The translations under genes were made by a program, and so were the position numbers. Shown one piece after another: positions 15,262-24,794 of a DNA stretch of 64,000 nt; the first letter of the stretch is position 1, and the number at the start of each line of letters is the position of its first letter. Below the pieces are notes generated by a model. That model was not told the DNA's origin and ran no database searches. It saw nothing but the letters and a program-made list of their open reading frames with translations. The DNA is from Actinoplanes campanulatus (GTDB taxonomy: Bacteria; Actinomycetota; Actinomycetes; Mycobacteriales; Micromonosporaceae), in NCBI RefSeq assembly GCF_014647795.1, contig NZ_BMPW01000007.1:1-64000 (forward strand), read 5' to 3'.

Positions 15262-17185
15262 CCGGTTGCGGCGCCGGGGCCTCGGCCACGGCGCCGTCCG
15301 CCTTCCCGGCCAGCACCGTGGCCATCGGGAGCAACAGGACCAGCGCCCCGGGCAGCACCGAGATGCCGTCCGCCGGGTAGCTGGTCCCGTCGATCTGGAA
15401 GAGCAGCTCCGCGACGAAGGCCAGCATCATGGCCGCCGCCAGCAGCAGCGGAACGGTCGCCACCACGGCGCCGGCGGTCAGCGCGGACCACAGCGCCACG
15501 GTCCGGCCGCGCCGCCGTGGGCGGTGCCGCCGCAGCAGGGCGGTCACCACGACCGCCAGCGGCAGCCCGGCGAAGATGCCGAGCGCGCCGAGGTCCTCCA
15601 GGCCGGCGCCGCCGCGCAGCCCGGCCCCGGCGGCCAGCAGGACGATCACCGGCAGGCCGGTCAGCAGGACGATCAGCACCGGGTGCGGGCGGTGCCGGCT
15701 GGTGGCGGCCGCCGTCACGGTGCCGAGCAGGGTGAGGCCGATCGCCACCCCGACCGTGGTGATCGGCAGCCCCCACGGCATGAACGGGTGGTTCTCCGGC
15801 GGGGTGCTCTGCGCGAAGAGCAGCGGGCCGCAGCCGGCCGCCACGATCGCCGCGGTGGTGGTCCGGCGCCGGATCACAGCCGGAGCCGCGGCACGGCCGG
15901 CGGCCGTCCAGCCCACCGCGATCACCACGGCCGCCGCGAGCAGGGCGATCCGCAACCCGGCCGCCCCGGTCATCGGCAGGTTGAGCAGCATCGACTCGAC
16001 GGCCAGCAGGCCCACGCCGAGCACGACGGCGGCCCGGGTGCTCGCGGTGGCGACCAGCGTGCCGAGCGCCGCCAGCAGGACGGCGGCCCAGCGCAGCTCG
16101 GCCACCCACAGGTAGATCTCGCCGTCCCCGCCGGGCATCGGGGCGACCGCCGACCAGTCGTCCATCGCCGGGCTCAGGCAGGTGACCGTGTACGCCCACG
16201 CCAGCACCCCGGCGACGACCGCGGTGAGGCCGGCCGCCCGCGCCACCGCCGGCCGGGCGGGCCGCTGCCCGGCGACCTCGACGGCCGCCGGCTCACCGAG
16301 CCGGACCGGGCGCTCGGGCGCGGTGGCCGCCCGCAGCCCGTAGAGGACGGCGAACCAGCCGTAGACCAGGTACGCCGGGAACGTGTAGCCGGTGTAGGCG
16401 AACCAGTCGACACCGGCGCCGTCCAGCCCCGACCAGTCCCGCATGAGCATCGACGCGACGGCCGCGTCCCAGCCGTACCGGGCCAGCACCGGGATCGTGG
16501 ACAGGGCCGTCGTCGCCACCGCCGCCACCGGCACTCCGGCGATCAGGACCAGGGCCCCGGCCCGGCCGGACCGGACCCCGGCCCAGCCGGTGAGCGACGT
16601 CAGCGCGGTCCAGGCCAGCGCGCCCACCACGGTGGTCAGCGACAGCGCCATGAGCCCCACCCCCGGCGTGGCCGGGGCCAGCAGGGCCGGCAGCACGGCC
16701 AGCGGGGCGAGGACCGCCGGGGTGGCCGTGCCGAACCGGCCCTTGCGGGACATCGGCAGCCGGCGGCCCAGCCACCACGCCATCGGCAGGCACCAGAGCG
16801 CGCGCACCGCCCCGTCGATCAGCCGATCGGCCCCGTCCTGGTCGATCGCCAGGGAGTCCAGCAGCAGGTAGAGCAACTGGCCCGCGAGCCCCGGCAGGCC
16901 GGCGCCGATCAGGGCGACGAGGAACAGCGCGGCGGCCGGGCCGATCGCCGGCCGGGCCTCGGCCCACCCGCGCGGGACGCCCGCGGCGTCCCGCGCCGGC
17001 GGGGAGGCGAGCAGGCTGAGCGCGAACCCGAGGCGCCGGGCGGCGGAGCCGGGCCGCGTCTCCAGGTACGCGAGCTCGGCCTCCCACTCCCGGTACAGTT
17101 CCTCGCGCAGGCCGGCGGGCCAGCGCCGGGCCGCCGCGCGCAGCGCCCACCGGGTGAACCGGGTCAGCGAGATCATGTGCGCCAC
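15242..17185 (-). CDS. large polytopic membrane protein of unknown function
   Basis: A 647-residue protein with a short cytoplasmic N-terminus (LREELYREWEAELAYLE, residues about 25-41), followed by many hydrophobic segments, I estimate twelve or more, to the end. The N-terminal W-P-A-G-L-R-E-E-L-Y-R-E-W-E-A-E pattern recurs in actinobacterial membrane proteins of unknown role, some encoded beside PadR-type regulators. No catalytic motif or ABC domain is visible. Start is ATG 17185, with a second ATG at 17176 also possible. No operon partner is obvious; it is separated by 36 bp from the upstream esterase gene, so the two may be cotranscribed. Confidence 0.65.
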   Translation of the reverse strand: MAHMISLTRFTRWALRAAARRWPAGLREELYREWEAELAYLETRPGSAARRLGFALSLLASPPARDAAGVPRGWAEARPAIGPAAALFLVALIGAGLPGLAGQLLYLLLDSLAIDQDGADRLIDGAVRALWCLPMAWWLGRRLPMSRKGRFGTATPAVLAPLAVLPALLAPATPGVGLMALSLTTVVGALAWTALTSLTGWAGVRSGRAGALVLIAGVPVAAVATTALSTIPVLARYGWDAAVASMLMRDWSGLDGAGVDWFAYTGYTFPAYLVYGWFAVLYGLRAATAPERPVRLGEPAAVEVAGQRPARPAVARAAGLTAVVAGVLAWAYTVTCLSPAMDDWSAVAPMPGGDGEIYLWVAELRWAAVLLAALGTLVATASTRAAVVLGVGLLAVESMLLNLPMTGAAGLRIALLAAAVVIAVGWTAAGRAAAPAVIRRRTTTAAIVAAGCGPLLFAQSTPPENHPFMPWGLPITTVGVAIGLTLLGTVTAAATSRHRPHPVLIVLLTGLPVIVLLAAGAGLRGGAGLEDLGALGIFAGLPLAVVVTALLRRHRPRRRGRTVALWSALTAGAVVATVPLLLAAAMMLAFVAELLFQIDGTSYPADGISVLPGALVLLLPMATVLAGKADGAVAEAPAPQPVRGTSG

Positions 17186-17221
17186 CGTAGCCCACCCTGT
17201 GCCGTTTCTCTACATAGGGTT

Positions 17222-18199
17222 TCAGCTCAGGCGATCGTCCACGAACTCCAGCGCCGTGACGTCGAACCAGCTACGGCCGCCCTCGTGGCCGTCCCACTCG
17301 TACACCTCGATGTGCTTGTTGTCGCCGGGGATCGCGTGATAGGCCGCGAACGCCCCGGACGGCGGGCACACGTCGTCCATCAGCGCCGCCGACAGGATGG
17401 CGGGCGCGGTGATCCGGCGTGCGAAGTGGACCGCGTCGACGTGGTCCAGTGTGTCCAGGGTCCGCTCGGCGGCCAGCGGATTGGCCCGCAGGAACCGGAC
17501 CACCTCGTGGAACGGGTTGCTGTCGGTGATCGTGACGGCCCGCCGGATGTCGCAGAGGAACGGCACGCCGGACACCACGGCCGAGACCCGGTCCGGGGCC
17601 AGGCCACCGGCCGCCAGGGCGAGCGCCCCACCCTGGCTCCTGCCGGTCACCACGAGCCGGGAGGCGTCGACACCGGGCAGTTCGGCGGCGGTCTCCACGG
17701 CCCGGACCGCGTCGGTGATCAGCCGGCGGTAGTAGAAGGTCTCCGGCGACAGCACGCCCCGGGTCAGGAAGCCCGGGGTGGACGGGCCGGCGCCGTGCTC
17801 GTCCGGGTCGGGGGTGTCGCCGGCGCGCCAGGAGCCGCCCTGCCCGCGGGTGTCCATGACCAGGTGGGCGTACCCGGCGCTGGCCCAGATCAGCCAGTCG
17901 ATCGGCAGGCCGCGGCCACCGCCGTACCCGATGAACTCGACCGCCACCGGCAGCGGCCCCGCCACGCCGGAGGGCCGGTTCAGCCAGGCCCGAATCGGCT
18001 GGCCCGCGTAGCCGGTGAAGGTGACGTCGTACGTCGTGATGCCACTCAGCGGGGTCCGCACCTCGTGCAGCTTGGGTGGCAGGGCGAGCCGCCGGGCGGT
18101 GGCGAGGGTGCCGTCCCAGAACTCATCGAAACCGGACGGCTCGGGACGATCAAGGCGATAGTCGCGCAACTGGGCGAGGGGAAGGTCGAAGAGCGCCAT
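17222..18199 (-). CDS. CE7 acetyl-xylan esterase / cephalosporin-C deacetylase family
   Basis: The 325-residue alpha/beta hydrolase matches the AXE1 (CE7) family. It has the N-terminal DYRLDRPEPSGFDEFW signature, the oxyanion region DTRGQGGSW, the nucleophile serine in GRSQGG (about residue 177), the acid Asp in LMDDVCPPSG and the catalytic His in DGHEGG. These enzymes are cytoplasmic hexamers that deacetylate short acetylated xylo-oligosaccharides. The start at 18199 is the family-like MALFDLPL; the longer frame to 18265 would run into the divergent recD2 gene. It fits the xylan and arabinan theme of the window, although it is unlinked to the other glycan genes here. Confidence 0.85.
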   Translation of the reverse strand: MALFDLPLAQLRDYRLDRPEPSGFDEFWDGTLATARRLALPPKLHEVRTPLSGITTYDVTFTGYAGQPIRAWLNRPSGVAGPLPVAVEFIGYGGGRGLPIDWLIWASAGYAHLVMDTRGQGGSWRAGDTPDPDEHGAGPSTPGFLTRGVLSPETFYYRRLITDAVRAVETAAELPGVDASRLVVTGRSQGGALALAAGGLAPDRVSAVVSGVPFLCDIRRAVTITDSNPFHEVVRFLRANPLAAERTLDTLDHVDAVHFARRITAPAILSAALMDDVCPPSGAFAAYHAIPGDNKHIEVYEWDGHEGGRSWFDVTALEFVDDRLS

Positions 18200-18258
18200 G
18201 GCGATCACGTTAGGGGCCGGGACTCGACTCGTTCCACCCCTGCGGGCACGATGGGCGC

Positions 18259-20442
18259 GTGCCACCAGAATCGCCCGCCCGCCCGCCGCACGTTCTCGAG
18301 GCCGTCCTGGAGCGGCTGACCTACGTGAACGAGGAGACCGGCTACACGGTGGCCCGGGTCGCCCACAAGAGCAGCACCGACCTGTTGACCGTGGTGGGGT
18401 CGCTGCTCGGCGCGCAGCCCGGGGAGAGCCTGCGGCTGAGCGGCTGGTGGTCGTCGCATCCCCAGTACGGGCGGCAGTTCGAGGTCGTCTCGTACACCAC
18501 GGTGCTGCCCGCGACCATTCAGGGGCTGCGCCGCTACCTGGGGTCCGGCCTGGTCAAGGGCATCGGCCCGGTGTTCGCCGAGCGGATCGTGGACCATTTC
18601 GGACTCGACACCCTGGAGATCATCGAGACCGCCCCGCAGCGGCTCGTCGAGGTGGCCGGGCTGGGCCCGAAACGCACGAAGAAGATCACCGCGGCGTGGG
18701 CCGAGCAGAAGGCGATCAAGGAGGTGATGGTCTTCCTCCAGGGGGTCGGGGTGTCCACCTCGATCGCCGTCCGGATCTACAAGAAGTACGGCGACGCGTC
18801 CATCTCCGTGGTGAAGAACTCGCCGTACAAGCTGGCCGCCGACGTGTGGGGCATCGGTTTCAAGACGGCCGACACGATCGCGCAGGCGGTCGGCATCCCG
18901 CACGACAGCCCGGAACGGGTGAAGGCGGGCCTCCAGTACACGCTGTCGCAGGCCACCGACAACGGGCACTGCTTCCTGCCGGCCCCGGAGCTGATGGCCG
19001 ACGCCGCCAAGATCCTCGACGTGCCGGGTTCGCTGATCCCCACCTGCCTCGACGAGCTGGTCGAGGAGGAGGGTGCGGTGCGCGAGGACGACGACGTGTA
19101 CCTGGTGCCGTTCCATCGGGCGGAGCAGTCCCTCTCCTCGACCCTCATCCGCCTTTTACGCGATAAAGCAGACCGGATGCCGCATTTCGCCGATGTGGAT
19201 TGGACCCGCGCGCTCGCCTGGTTGCAGCAGCGGACCTCCAACAGTCTCGCGCCGGAGCAAGAACAGGCCGTCCGGCTCGCTCTCACGTCGAAGGTCGCGG
19301 TCCTGACGGGCGGGCCCGGGTGCGGCAAGAGCTTCACCGTACGATCGATCGTCGAACTCGCCGCGGCCAAGCAGGCGAAGATCCAGCTCGTGGCGCCGAC
19401 CGGCCGGGCCGCGAAGCGGCTCGCCGAGCTGACCGGCCACCCGGCCGCCACCGTGCACCGCCTGCTCAAGCTGCAACCGGGCGGCGACGCCACCTTCGAC
19501 CGGGACAACCCGCTCGACGCCGACCTGGTGGTCGTCGATGAAGCGTCCATGCTGGACCTGATCCTGGCCAACAAGCTGGTCAAGGCGATCCCGCCGGGCG
19601 CGCACCTGCTGCTGGTCGGCGACGTCGACCAGCTGCCCTCGGTGGGCGCCGGTGAGGTGCTGCGCGACCTCCTCACCGCCGAGGTGATCCCGCGAGTGCG
19701 GCTCACCCAGATCTTCCGGCAGGCCGCCGAGAGCGGTGTGGTCACCAACGCGCACCGGGTCAACAAGGGACGGCCGCCGGTGTTCGACGGGATGCGTGAC
19801 TTCTTCCTCTTCCCGTGCGACGACACCGAGGCCACCGCCGGGCTCACCGTGGACGTGGCCTGCACCCGGATTCCCCGCAAATTCGGCCTCGACCCGCGCC
19901 GGGACATCCAGATCCTCACCCCGATGCATCGCGGCCCGGCCGGCGCGGGCGCGCTCAACACGCTGCTCCAGCAGCAGCTCACCCCGGCCCGGGAGGGGCT
20001 GCCGGAGCGGCGGGTGGGCGGGCGGGTGTTCCGGGTGGGCGACAAGGTCACGCAGATCCGCAACAACTACGACAAGGGGGTCGCGGGAGTCTTCAACGGC
20101 ACGGTGGGCGTCGTCACCGGGCTGTCGCCCGAGGAGCAGACCCTGAGCGTACGGACGGACGAGGACGAGCTGATCGACTACGACTTCGACGAGCTGGACG
20201 AGCTGGCTCACGCGTACGCCATCACGATCCACCGTTCGCAGGGCTCGGAGTACCCGGCCGTGGTGATCCCGCTGACCACCAGCGCCTGGATGATGTTGCA
20301 GCGCAACCTGCTCTACACCGCGATCACCCGGGCCAAGCGGCTGGTGGTGCTGGTCGGCTCCCGGCGGGCCCTGGCCGCCGCGGTGCGCACGGTCGGCGCC
20401 GGCCGCCGGCACACCGCCCTGGCCCGGCGCCTGGGCTCGTAG
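18259..20442 (+). CDS. recD2: RecD2-type ATP-dependent 5'-3' DNA helicase
   Basis: The 727-residue SF1B helicase has an N-terminal OB-like domain and tandem helix-hairpin-helix region (GLGPKRTKKI ... YKKYGDASISVVKNSPYKL, residues about 80-200), then Walker A GGPGCGKSFT, motif II VVDEASM, the GDVDQLPSVG motif and the C-terminal UvrD-like motif YAITIHRSQGSEYPAVVIPL. This is the RecD2 architecture found without RecBC; it acts in repair and replication-fork processing. GTG 18259 is used since no upstream ATG fits. It is divergent from the CE7 gene, 59 bp apart. Confidence 0.92.
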   Translation: MPPESPARPPHVLEAVLERLTYVNEETGYTVARVAHKSSTDLLTVVGSLLGAQPGESLRLSGWWSSHPQYGRQFEVVSYTTVLPATIQGLRRYLGSGLVKGIGPVFAERIVDHFGLDTLEIIETAPQRLVEVAGLGPKRTKKITAAWAEQKAIKEVMVFLQGVGVSTSIAVRIYKKYGDASISVVKNSPYKLAADVWGIGFKTADTIAQAVGIPHDSPERVKAGLQYTLSQATDNGHCFLPAPELMADAAKILDVPGSLIPTCLDELVEEEGAVREDDDVYLVPFHRAEQSLSSTLIRLLRDKADRMPHFADVDWTRALAWLQQRTSNSLAPEQEQAVRLALTSKVAVLTGGPGCGKSFTVRSIVELAAAKQAKIQLVAPTGRAAKRLAELTGHPAATVHRLLKLQPGGDATFDRDNPLDADLVVVDEASMLDLILANKLVKAIPPGAHLLLVGDVDQLPSVGAGEVLRDLLTAEVIPRVRLTQIFRQAAESGVVTNAHRVNKGRPPVFDGMRDFFLFPCDDTEATAGLTVDVACTRIPRKFGLDPRRDIQILTPMHRGPAGAGALNTLLQQQLTPAREGLPERRVGGRVFRVGDKVTQIRNNYDKGVAGVFNGTVGVVTGLSPEEQTLSVRTDEDELIDYDFDELDELAHAYAITIHRSQGSEYPAVVIPLTTSAWMMLQRNLLYTAITRAKRLVVLVGSRRALAAAVRTVGAGRRHTALARRLGS

Positions 20443-20454
20443 CCCGTCCGGGAC

Positions 20455-20501
20455 CGCGCGGATCCAGGTGTCACCGGACTGTACGGCTACTGATCCGCGC
20501 G
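20455..20501. terminator. possible bidirectional hairpin between recD2 and the YibE/F gene
   Basis: Perfect 10-bp inverted repeat CGCGCGGATC (20455-20464) and GATCCGCGCG (20492-20501) with a 27-nt loop between convergent genes; the right arm overlaps the last codons of the YibE/F gene. Likely but not certain terminator. Confidence 0.4.
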
Positions 20502-21740
20502 ATCCACGAATGCCGCCCACGGGTCCTCGACCGGCCGCTCCACCCGCTCCGGCGGCGGGGTGACCGGCCGGGCCCGGCGGGTGGCCAGCAGAGCGGCCAG
20601 GGCCGTGGTGATCGGCACCGCGGCGACCAGGCCGATCGTGCCGACCGCGCTGCGGACCAGCTCCTGCGCGATGAGCTGGGTGGTGAGCAGCTCGTCGACC
20701 GGGGTGTCGCCGGCCGCGAACAGCAGCATCAGCGGCAGTGAGGCGCCCGCATACGCCAGCACGATCGTGTTGATCACCGAGGCGATGTGCGCCCGGCCGA
20801 TCCGGGTCGCCGCGCCGTAGAGGCGCCGGAACCCGTACGCCGGATTGGCCGTCGCCAGCTCGGTGACCGTGGCCGACTGGGTGACCGTCACGTCGTCCAG
20901 CACGCCCAGCGAGCCGATCACGATGCCGGCCAGCAGCAGGCCGCGCATGTTCACGTCGCCCTGGGTGATGGTCAGGAAGTTGGACGTCTCGTCGGCGACG
21001 CCGGTCAGGTGCACCGCCCCGGTGGCGATCGCGGCCAGGATCGCGGTGATCGCCAGGCTGGCCAGGGTGCCGGCCACCGCGATGGTCGTGGTCATCGACA
21101 ACCCGTGCGTCAGGTAGAGCACGATCAGCATGATCGCGGCGGCGCCGACCACCGCCACCAGCACCGGGGACCGGCCGTCCAGGATGGCCGGCACGATGAA
21201 CCACACCAGGATGCCGAAGGTGACCCCCAGCCCGGCCAGCGCCGTGACCCCGCGCCACCGGCCGAAGGCGATGACCGCCAGCGCGAACGCCGCGCCGAGC
21301 GCCCACAGTTCGGCGCCGCGCTGGTGGTCGGAGATCGCGTACGTCGTCTCGCCCTCGGCGTTGAGCTGGAGCAGCTCCACGTCGTCGCCGGCCGCCACCT
21401 CGGGCGCGCCCGGCCCGTTCGGGACGTCCGTGGTGATCTGGGTGCCCGACGCCGCGCCGCTGGTGAGCCGGACCGACACGGTGCCGCAGTTCTCCAGCGG
21501 CTGGTCGCCCTCCGGCACCTGCGGGCACGGGGCCGGCTGGACCGCCACCACCTCACCGGTCACCTGCACCGGGCCGTCGCCGTCCCCGGCCGCCACCGAC
21601 GTGTCGCCCGGCCAGAGCAGGAACATGCCGACCAGGGTGATCAGCACCGCCGGGATCAGCATGAGCAGGGTGAGCCGCCGGGCGCCGGGGAACTCGGGGA
21701 GGTCACCGTGCGCGTGGTGACGGTGGTCGGCCGGGCTCAT
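20487..21740 (-). CDS. YibE/F-family multipass membrane protein
   Basis: The 417-residue protein begins with a His-rich cytoplasmic leader (HRHHAHGD), one signal-anchor helix (residues about 22-42) and an extracytoplasmic beta-rich domain to about residue 155. Six or more helices follow, including the YibE/F motif DVNMRGLLLAGIVIGSLGVLDDVTVTQ. The family is conserved in Gram-positive bacteria and is thought to be a transporter, but its substrate is not established. It is a single gene, convergent with recD2. The ATG at 21740 is supported by an AGGAGCACG site. Confidence 0.85.
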   Translation of the reverse strand: MSPADHRHHAHGDLPEFPGARRLTLLMLIPAVLITLVGMFLLWPGDTSVAAGDGDGPVQVTGEVVAVQPAPCPQVPEGDQPLENCGTVSVRLTSGAASGTQITTDVPNGPGAPEVAAGDDVELLQLNAEGETTYAISDHQRGAELWALGAAFALAVIAFGRWRGVTALAGLGVTFGILVWFIVPAILDGRSPVLVAVVGAAAIMLIVLYLTHGLSMTTTIAVAGTLASLAITAILAAIATGAVHLTGVADETSNFLTITQGDVNMRGLLLAGIVIGSLGVLDDVTVTQSATVTELATANPAYGFRRLYGAATRIGRAHIASVINTIVLAYAGASLPLMLLFAAGDTPVDELLTTQLIAQELVRSAVGTIGLVAAVPITTALAALLATRRARPVTPPPERVERPVEDPWAAFVDRADQ

Positions 21741-21794
21741 CGTGCTCCTCGTGGCGGTCGGCGGAAGGTCCTGCCGAACCGTACCCGGAGCGGG

Positions 21795-22466
21795 TCAGGG
21801 CGCCGAGCGCTCGCGGCGTTTCGCCCGGTCCTCGGCGGAACGCCCGAAAACCAGCCAGAAGTCGGTGATCGCGAGGGTCAGCACCGGCCGCCGCCCGGCC
21901 AGGTAGCCGAGCGGGCCGTCCGGCTCGGGACGCCAGGCCGCCGACGCGGTCCGCAATCCGGCCCGGCCCCGCACCGGGGTCCGCTTGACGTGCTCGCCGA
22001 GCGCCTGCGCCACCGTGAACCCGAGCGGGAACCGGCCCGGCATCCGCCGTTTGAGCCGGACCAGCGCCGAACAGAACGGGCCGCCCGCCCCGGGCTCGGT
22101 GATCGTGGCGTCGACCAGCGGGTCGCTCTCCGCGTCGAGGGTGAACTCGGCCAGCTCCTTGGGGATGCCCCAGAGCCGGCGGCCGCCCTCACGGGAGGCG
22201 ACGCTGTCCACCCAGATGTCGGTGATGCACACCCGGGGGCGGCCGCCCTCGCGCACCAGGACGGCGCTGAGCAGCTCCCGGTAGTGCAGGACGCCGCCCG
22301 GCTCGTACGACACCCAGGCGGCGCCGACCGCGACCCGGCCGCCGACCGTGAGCGGGCGCACCGCGGCGCCCAGGACCGGGGGCAGCGCCGGCGCCTGTGC
22401 CGTGGGCAGCAGGAAGACCGACAGATACATCTGACCACGCAGATGCCAGGGTTCGGGCGGGTACAT
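21795..22466 (-). CDS. acetoacetate decarboxylase-like (ADC superfamily) protein
   Basis: The 223-residue protein resembles the ADC superfamily: Y-x-E-L-L-x-A-V-L-V near residues 61-70, SREGGRRLWGIPKELAEF near 94-111 (the GIPKxxA segment holds the lysine equivalent to the Schiff-base Lys), and a beta-barrel C-terminus. True acetoacetate decarboxylases have a second Lys nearby; here the position preceding GIPK is Trp-Gly, so decarboxylation is unproven and a Schiff-base aldolase/dehydratase-like role is possible. Start MYPPEPW at 22466 is preferred over 22490. Neighbour to the chemotaxis receptor on the same strand, 40 bp apart. Confidence 0.7.
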   Translation of the reverse strand: MYPPEPWHLRGQMYLSVFLLPTAQAPALPPVLGAAVRPLTVGGRVAVGAAWVSYEPGGVLHYRELLSAVLVREGGRPRVCITDIWVDSVASREGGRRLWGIPKELAEFTLDAESDPLVDATITEPGAGGPFCSALVRLKRRMPGRFPLGFTVAQALGEHVKRTPVRGRAGLRTASAAWRPEPDGPLGYLAGRRPVLTLAITDFWLVFGRSAEDRAKRRERSAP

Positions 22467-22506
22467 GCCCTCCACAGTGTCAGCTCCCACGGGCGCGCAC
22501 CAGATG

Positions 22507-24072
22507 TCAGTAACGGAAACGCGAGACCACGGCCTGCAACTGGGCCGCCGTGCTGGTCAGTTCGTCGGCCGCGGTCCGGGTCTCGCCCACGGTGTCGGTG
22601 GTACGGCGGGTCGCGTCGGAGACCGTACCGATGGTCTGGGCGATGTCGCCGGCGCCGCTGGCCGCCTCGGAGAGGGTCCGGTTCATCTCCTGGGTGGTGG
22701 CGGTCTGCTCCTCGACCGCCGAGGCGATGGTCAACTGGATGCCGTTGATCCGCTGGATGATCTCGGAGATCTCGCCGATCGCGGTGACCGCCCCGCTGGT
22801 GTCGGCCTGGATGGCCTGCACCCGCTGGGAGATGTCCTCGGTCGCCTTGGCCGTCTCCTGGGCCAGGTCCTTCACCTCGCCCGCGACCACCGCGAAGCCC
22901 TTGCCCACCTCGCCGGCCCGGGCCGCCTCGATGGTCGCGTTCAGCGCCAGCAGGTTGGTCTGCTCGGCGATGCTGGTGATCACCTTGACCACGGTGGCGA
23001 TCTCCTCGGACGACGCGCCGAGCCGGGCCACGATCGCGTTGGTGTCCGAGGCCACCCGCACCGCCTGCGCGGCCACCTCGGTCGCCTCCGAGGTGGAGAC
23101 GCTGATGTCGCGGATCGCCGAACCCATCTCCAGCGAGCCGGCCGAGACGACCTGGAGGTTGTGCGACACCGTGTCGGCCGCGGCGGCGACCGTGCCGGCC
23201 TGGTTGGACGCCTCGCTGGCGGCCGCGTTGACCGCCCCGGAGACCGAGCTGAGCCGGTCGGCCGCGCCCTGGAGGGTGGTCGCGCTCCCGGCCAGCTGCA
23301 CGACGTCGGAGCGGAGCCGGCCCACGGCTTGGTCCAGCGACGACGCCATCTGTCCGATCTCGTCCCCGCTGCGCACGCCGGAGGTGCCGGTGAGATCACC
23401 CTCGGCCAGCTTGTCCGCCAGCCGGGAGACGGCCTGCACGGTCTTGCCCACCCGGGACGCGACCTGGAATCCGACGAGAAGACTGAGCAGGACGCCGACC
23501 GCGAGCACGATGCCGACCGTCCACGCGGCCCGCTTGCCGTCGGATTTCGCGTCGCTGATGCTCTGCTCGGCCAGGGCCATCCCGAGCTTGCGGAGTTCGG
23601 CCTGGTCGGCGGCGAGCGCGGTACGCAGCTCGTCGTACTCCTTGAGCGCCGCGACGAGCTCCGCGCGCGACTGCCCGGCGCGGTCCTGGTTGATGAAGGT
23701 CAGATACTCCGCCCAGTCGCTCTCGGCCTTGGCGACCGCGGCGTCGCCGGGCATCTGGCTGTTGAGGGTGCCCAGGGCCTCCTCGATCGCCTGCTGATTC
23801 CCCGCCATCTGCTCCGCGGCCCGCGCGGCGAGGTTGGGGTAGAGCTGGCGTGCCGAGACGGCCCCGCTGAACGCCTCGATGTTCGTGCTGTACGAGCCGA
23901 TCGCCGAGGCGATGGCCAGGGACCGCCGTTGTGCCGCGGCGCCGTCCTCGTTCAGGTCATGGATCGTCTTCACCGCCAGGCCGCCGACCAGGATGCCGCT
24001 CAGGGTAGCGATCATCACCGCCGCGCCGATCTTCACGCGCAGTGACCGGTCCTCGAAGATCCTGCTCAGCCC
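22507..24072 (-). CDS. methyl-accepting chemotaxis protein
   Basis: A roughly 520-residue receptor with a first membrane helix at about residues 15-35 ([18 protein letters not shown]), a helical extracytoplasmic sensor of about 150 residues, a second helix ([21 protein letters not shown]), a HAMP domain and a signalling domain with the highly conserved tip ([19 protein letters not shown]). It senses an unknown ligand and drives CheA, implying motility at some life stage. The frame opens at 24120, but that GTG lies inside the dhaL terminator loop, so GTG 24072 ([11 protein letters not shown]) is used; no well-spaced ribosome site supports either. Confidence 0.88.
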   Translation of the reverse strand, partial: GLSRIFEDRSLRVKIGAAVMIATLSGILVGGLAVKTIHDLNEDGAAAQRRSLAIASAIGSYSTNIEAFSGAVSARQLYPNLAARAAEQMAGNQQAIEEALGTLNSQMPGDAAVAKAESDWAEYLTFINQDRAGQSRAELVAALKEYDELRTALAADQAELRKLGMALAEQSISDAKSDGKRAAWTVGIVLAVGVLLSLLVGFQVASRVGKTVQAVSRLADKLAEGDLTGTSGVRSGDEIGQMASSLDQAVGRLRSDVVQLAGSATTLQGAADRLSSVSGAVNAAASEASNQAGTVAAAADTVSHNLQVVSAGSLEMGSAIRDISVSTSEATEVAAQAVRVASDTNAIVARLGASSEEIATVVKVITSIAEQTNLLALNATIEAARAGEVGKGFAVVAGEVKDLAQETAKATEDISQRVQAIQADTSGAVTAIGEISEIIQRINGIQLTIASAVEEQTATTQEMNRTLSEAASGAGDIAQTIGTVSDATRRTTDTVGETRTAADELTSTAAQLQAVVSRFRY

Positions 24073-24097
24073 CACCTCCGTAGTTTGAAACCGAAAA

Positions 24098-24139
24098 GGC
24101 CCCACCGGGGTCAACTCCACCCGATTGACGGGTGGGGCC
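24098..24139 (-). terminator. intrinsic terminator of the dhaK-dhaL operon
   Basis: On the minus strand GGCCCCACC (24139-24131) pairs with GGTGGGGCC (24106-24098), with an extra inner 5-bp stem (GTCAA and TTGAC), and is followed by TTTT. It starts 10 nt after the dhaL stop. It is the clearest T-tract terminator in the window. Confidence 0.85.
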
Positions 24140-24148
24140 GATGGGACC

Positions 24149-24793
24149 TCAGGGCGCGGTCACGTCCGCCAGCGCCTGGAAAATGAGCCAGGTGGAGGTC
24201 GCTCCCGGATCCTGGTGACCGGCGCTGCGCTCGCCCAGGTAGGACGCCCGGCCCTTGCGCGCGGTCAGCGGCACCGTGGCGCGGGCCCCCTCCCCGGCCG
24301 CCCGGGCCGCCGACGCCGCCGCCTCGGGCAGGGCCGCGCCACCGGCCACCGCCTCCTCGAAGGCGTCCAGCGCCGGGCGGAAGGCGTCCACGATCGTCCT
24401 GTCCCCCGGTTCGGCCCCGCCCAGCTTGCGGACCGCGTCCAGTCCGGCGTGCAGGGCGGCGGCCAGGTCGGCGAGGTCGGCCGACGCGGCGCCGGGCGGC
24501 AGCGCCTTGCCGATGGCCCGGAAGGCGGTGCCGTACAGCGGGCCGGACGCGCCGCCGACCTTGGAGATCAGGGTCGCGCCGGCCCGGACGAAGACGTCGC
24601 CGACCGCGGTGGGCCCGGCACCGTCCAGGGTGGCGGCCACGGCCGTGAAGCCGCGGGCCAGGTTCACCCCGTGGTCGCCGTCGCCGATCGCCGCGTCCAG
24701 GCGGGTGAGCTGGTCGGTCTCGGCGGTCACCGACGCGGCGGCCGCGCGCAGCCAGGCGACGGCCAGGGCGACGTCCAGGTGGATGGTGTCCAT
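24149..24793 (-). CDS. dhaL: dihydroxyacetone kinase ADP-binding subunit DhaL
   Basis: The 214-residue subunit has the metal/nucleotide site [17 protein letters not shown] (residues about 30-46) and the glycine-rich [13 protein letters not shown]. DhaL carries tightly bound ADP that is phosphorylated by DhaM, and passes the phosphate to dihydroxyacetone on DhaK. Length is the family norm. The dhaK stop at 24795 is next to the dhaL ATG at 24793, giving a coupled pair, and a T-tract terminator follows. Confidence 0.93.
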   Translation of the reverse strand: MDTIHLDVALAVAWLRAAAASVTAETDQLTRLDAAIGDGDHGVNLARGFTAVAATLDGAGPTAVGDVFVRAGATLISKVGGASGPLYGTAFRAIGKALPPGAASADLADLAAALHAGLDAVRKLGGAEPGDRTIVDAFRPALDAFEEAVAGGAALPEAAASAARAAGEGARATVPLTARKGRASYLGERSAGHQDPGATSTWLIFQALADVTAP

Positions 24794-24794
24794 G

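Noticed and set aside
15191-18319. 1042-residue ORF on the plus strand across the membrane protein and esterase
   Set aside because: Composition is typical of antisense frames and it begins inside yggT and ends inside recD2; the minus-strand genes show real domains.
21795-22466. Calling the ADC-like gene a true acetoacetate decarboxylase
   Set aside because: The residue pattern before GIPK does not show the second lysine used by true decarboxylases, so only superfamily membership is claimed.
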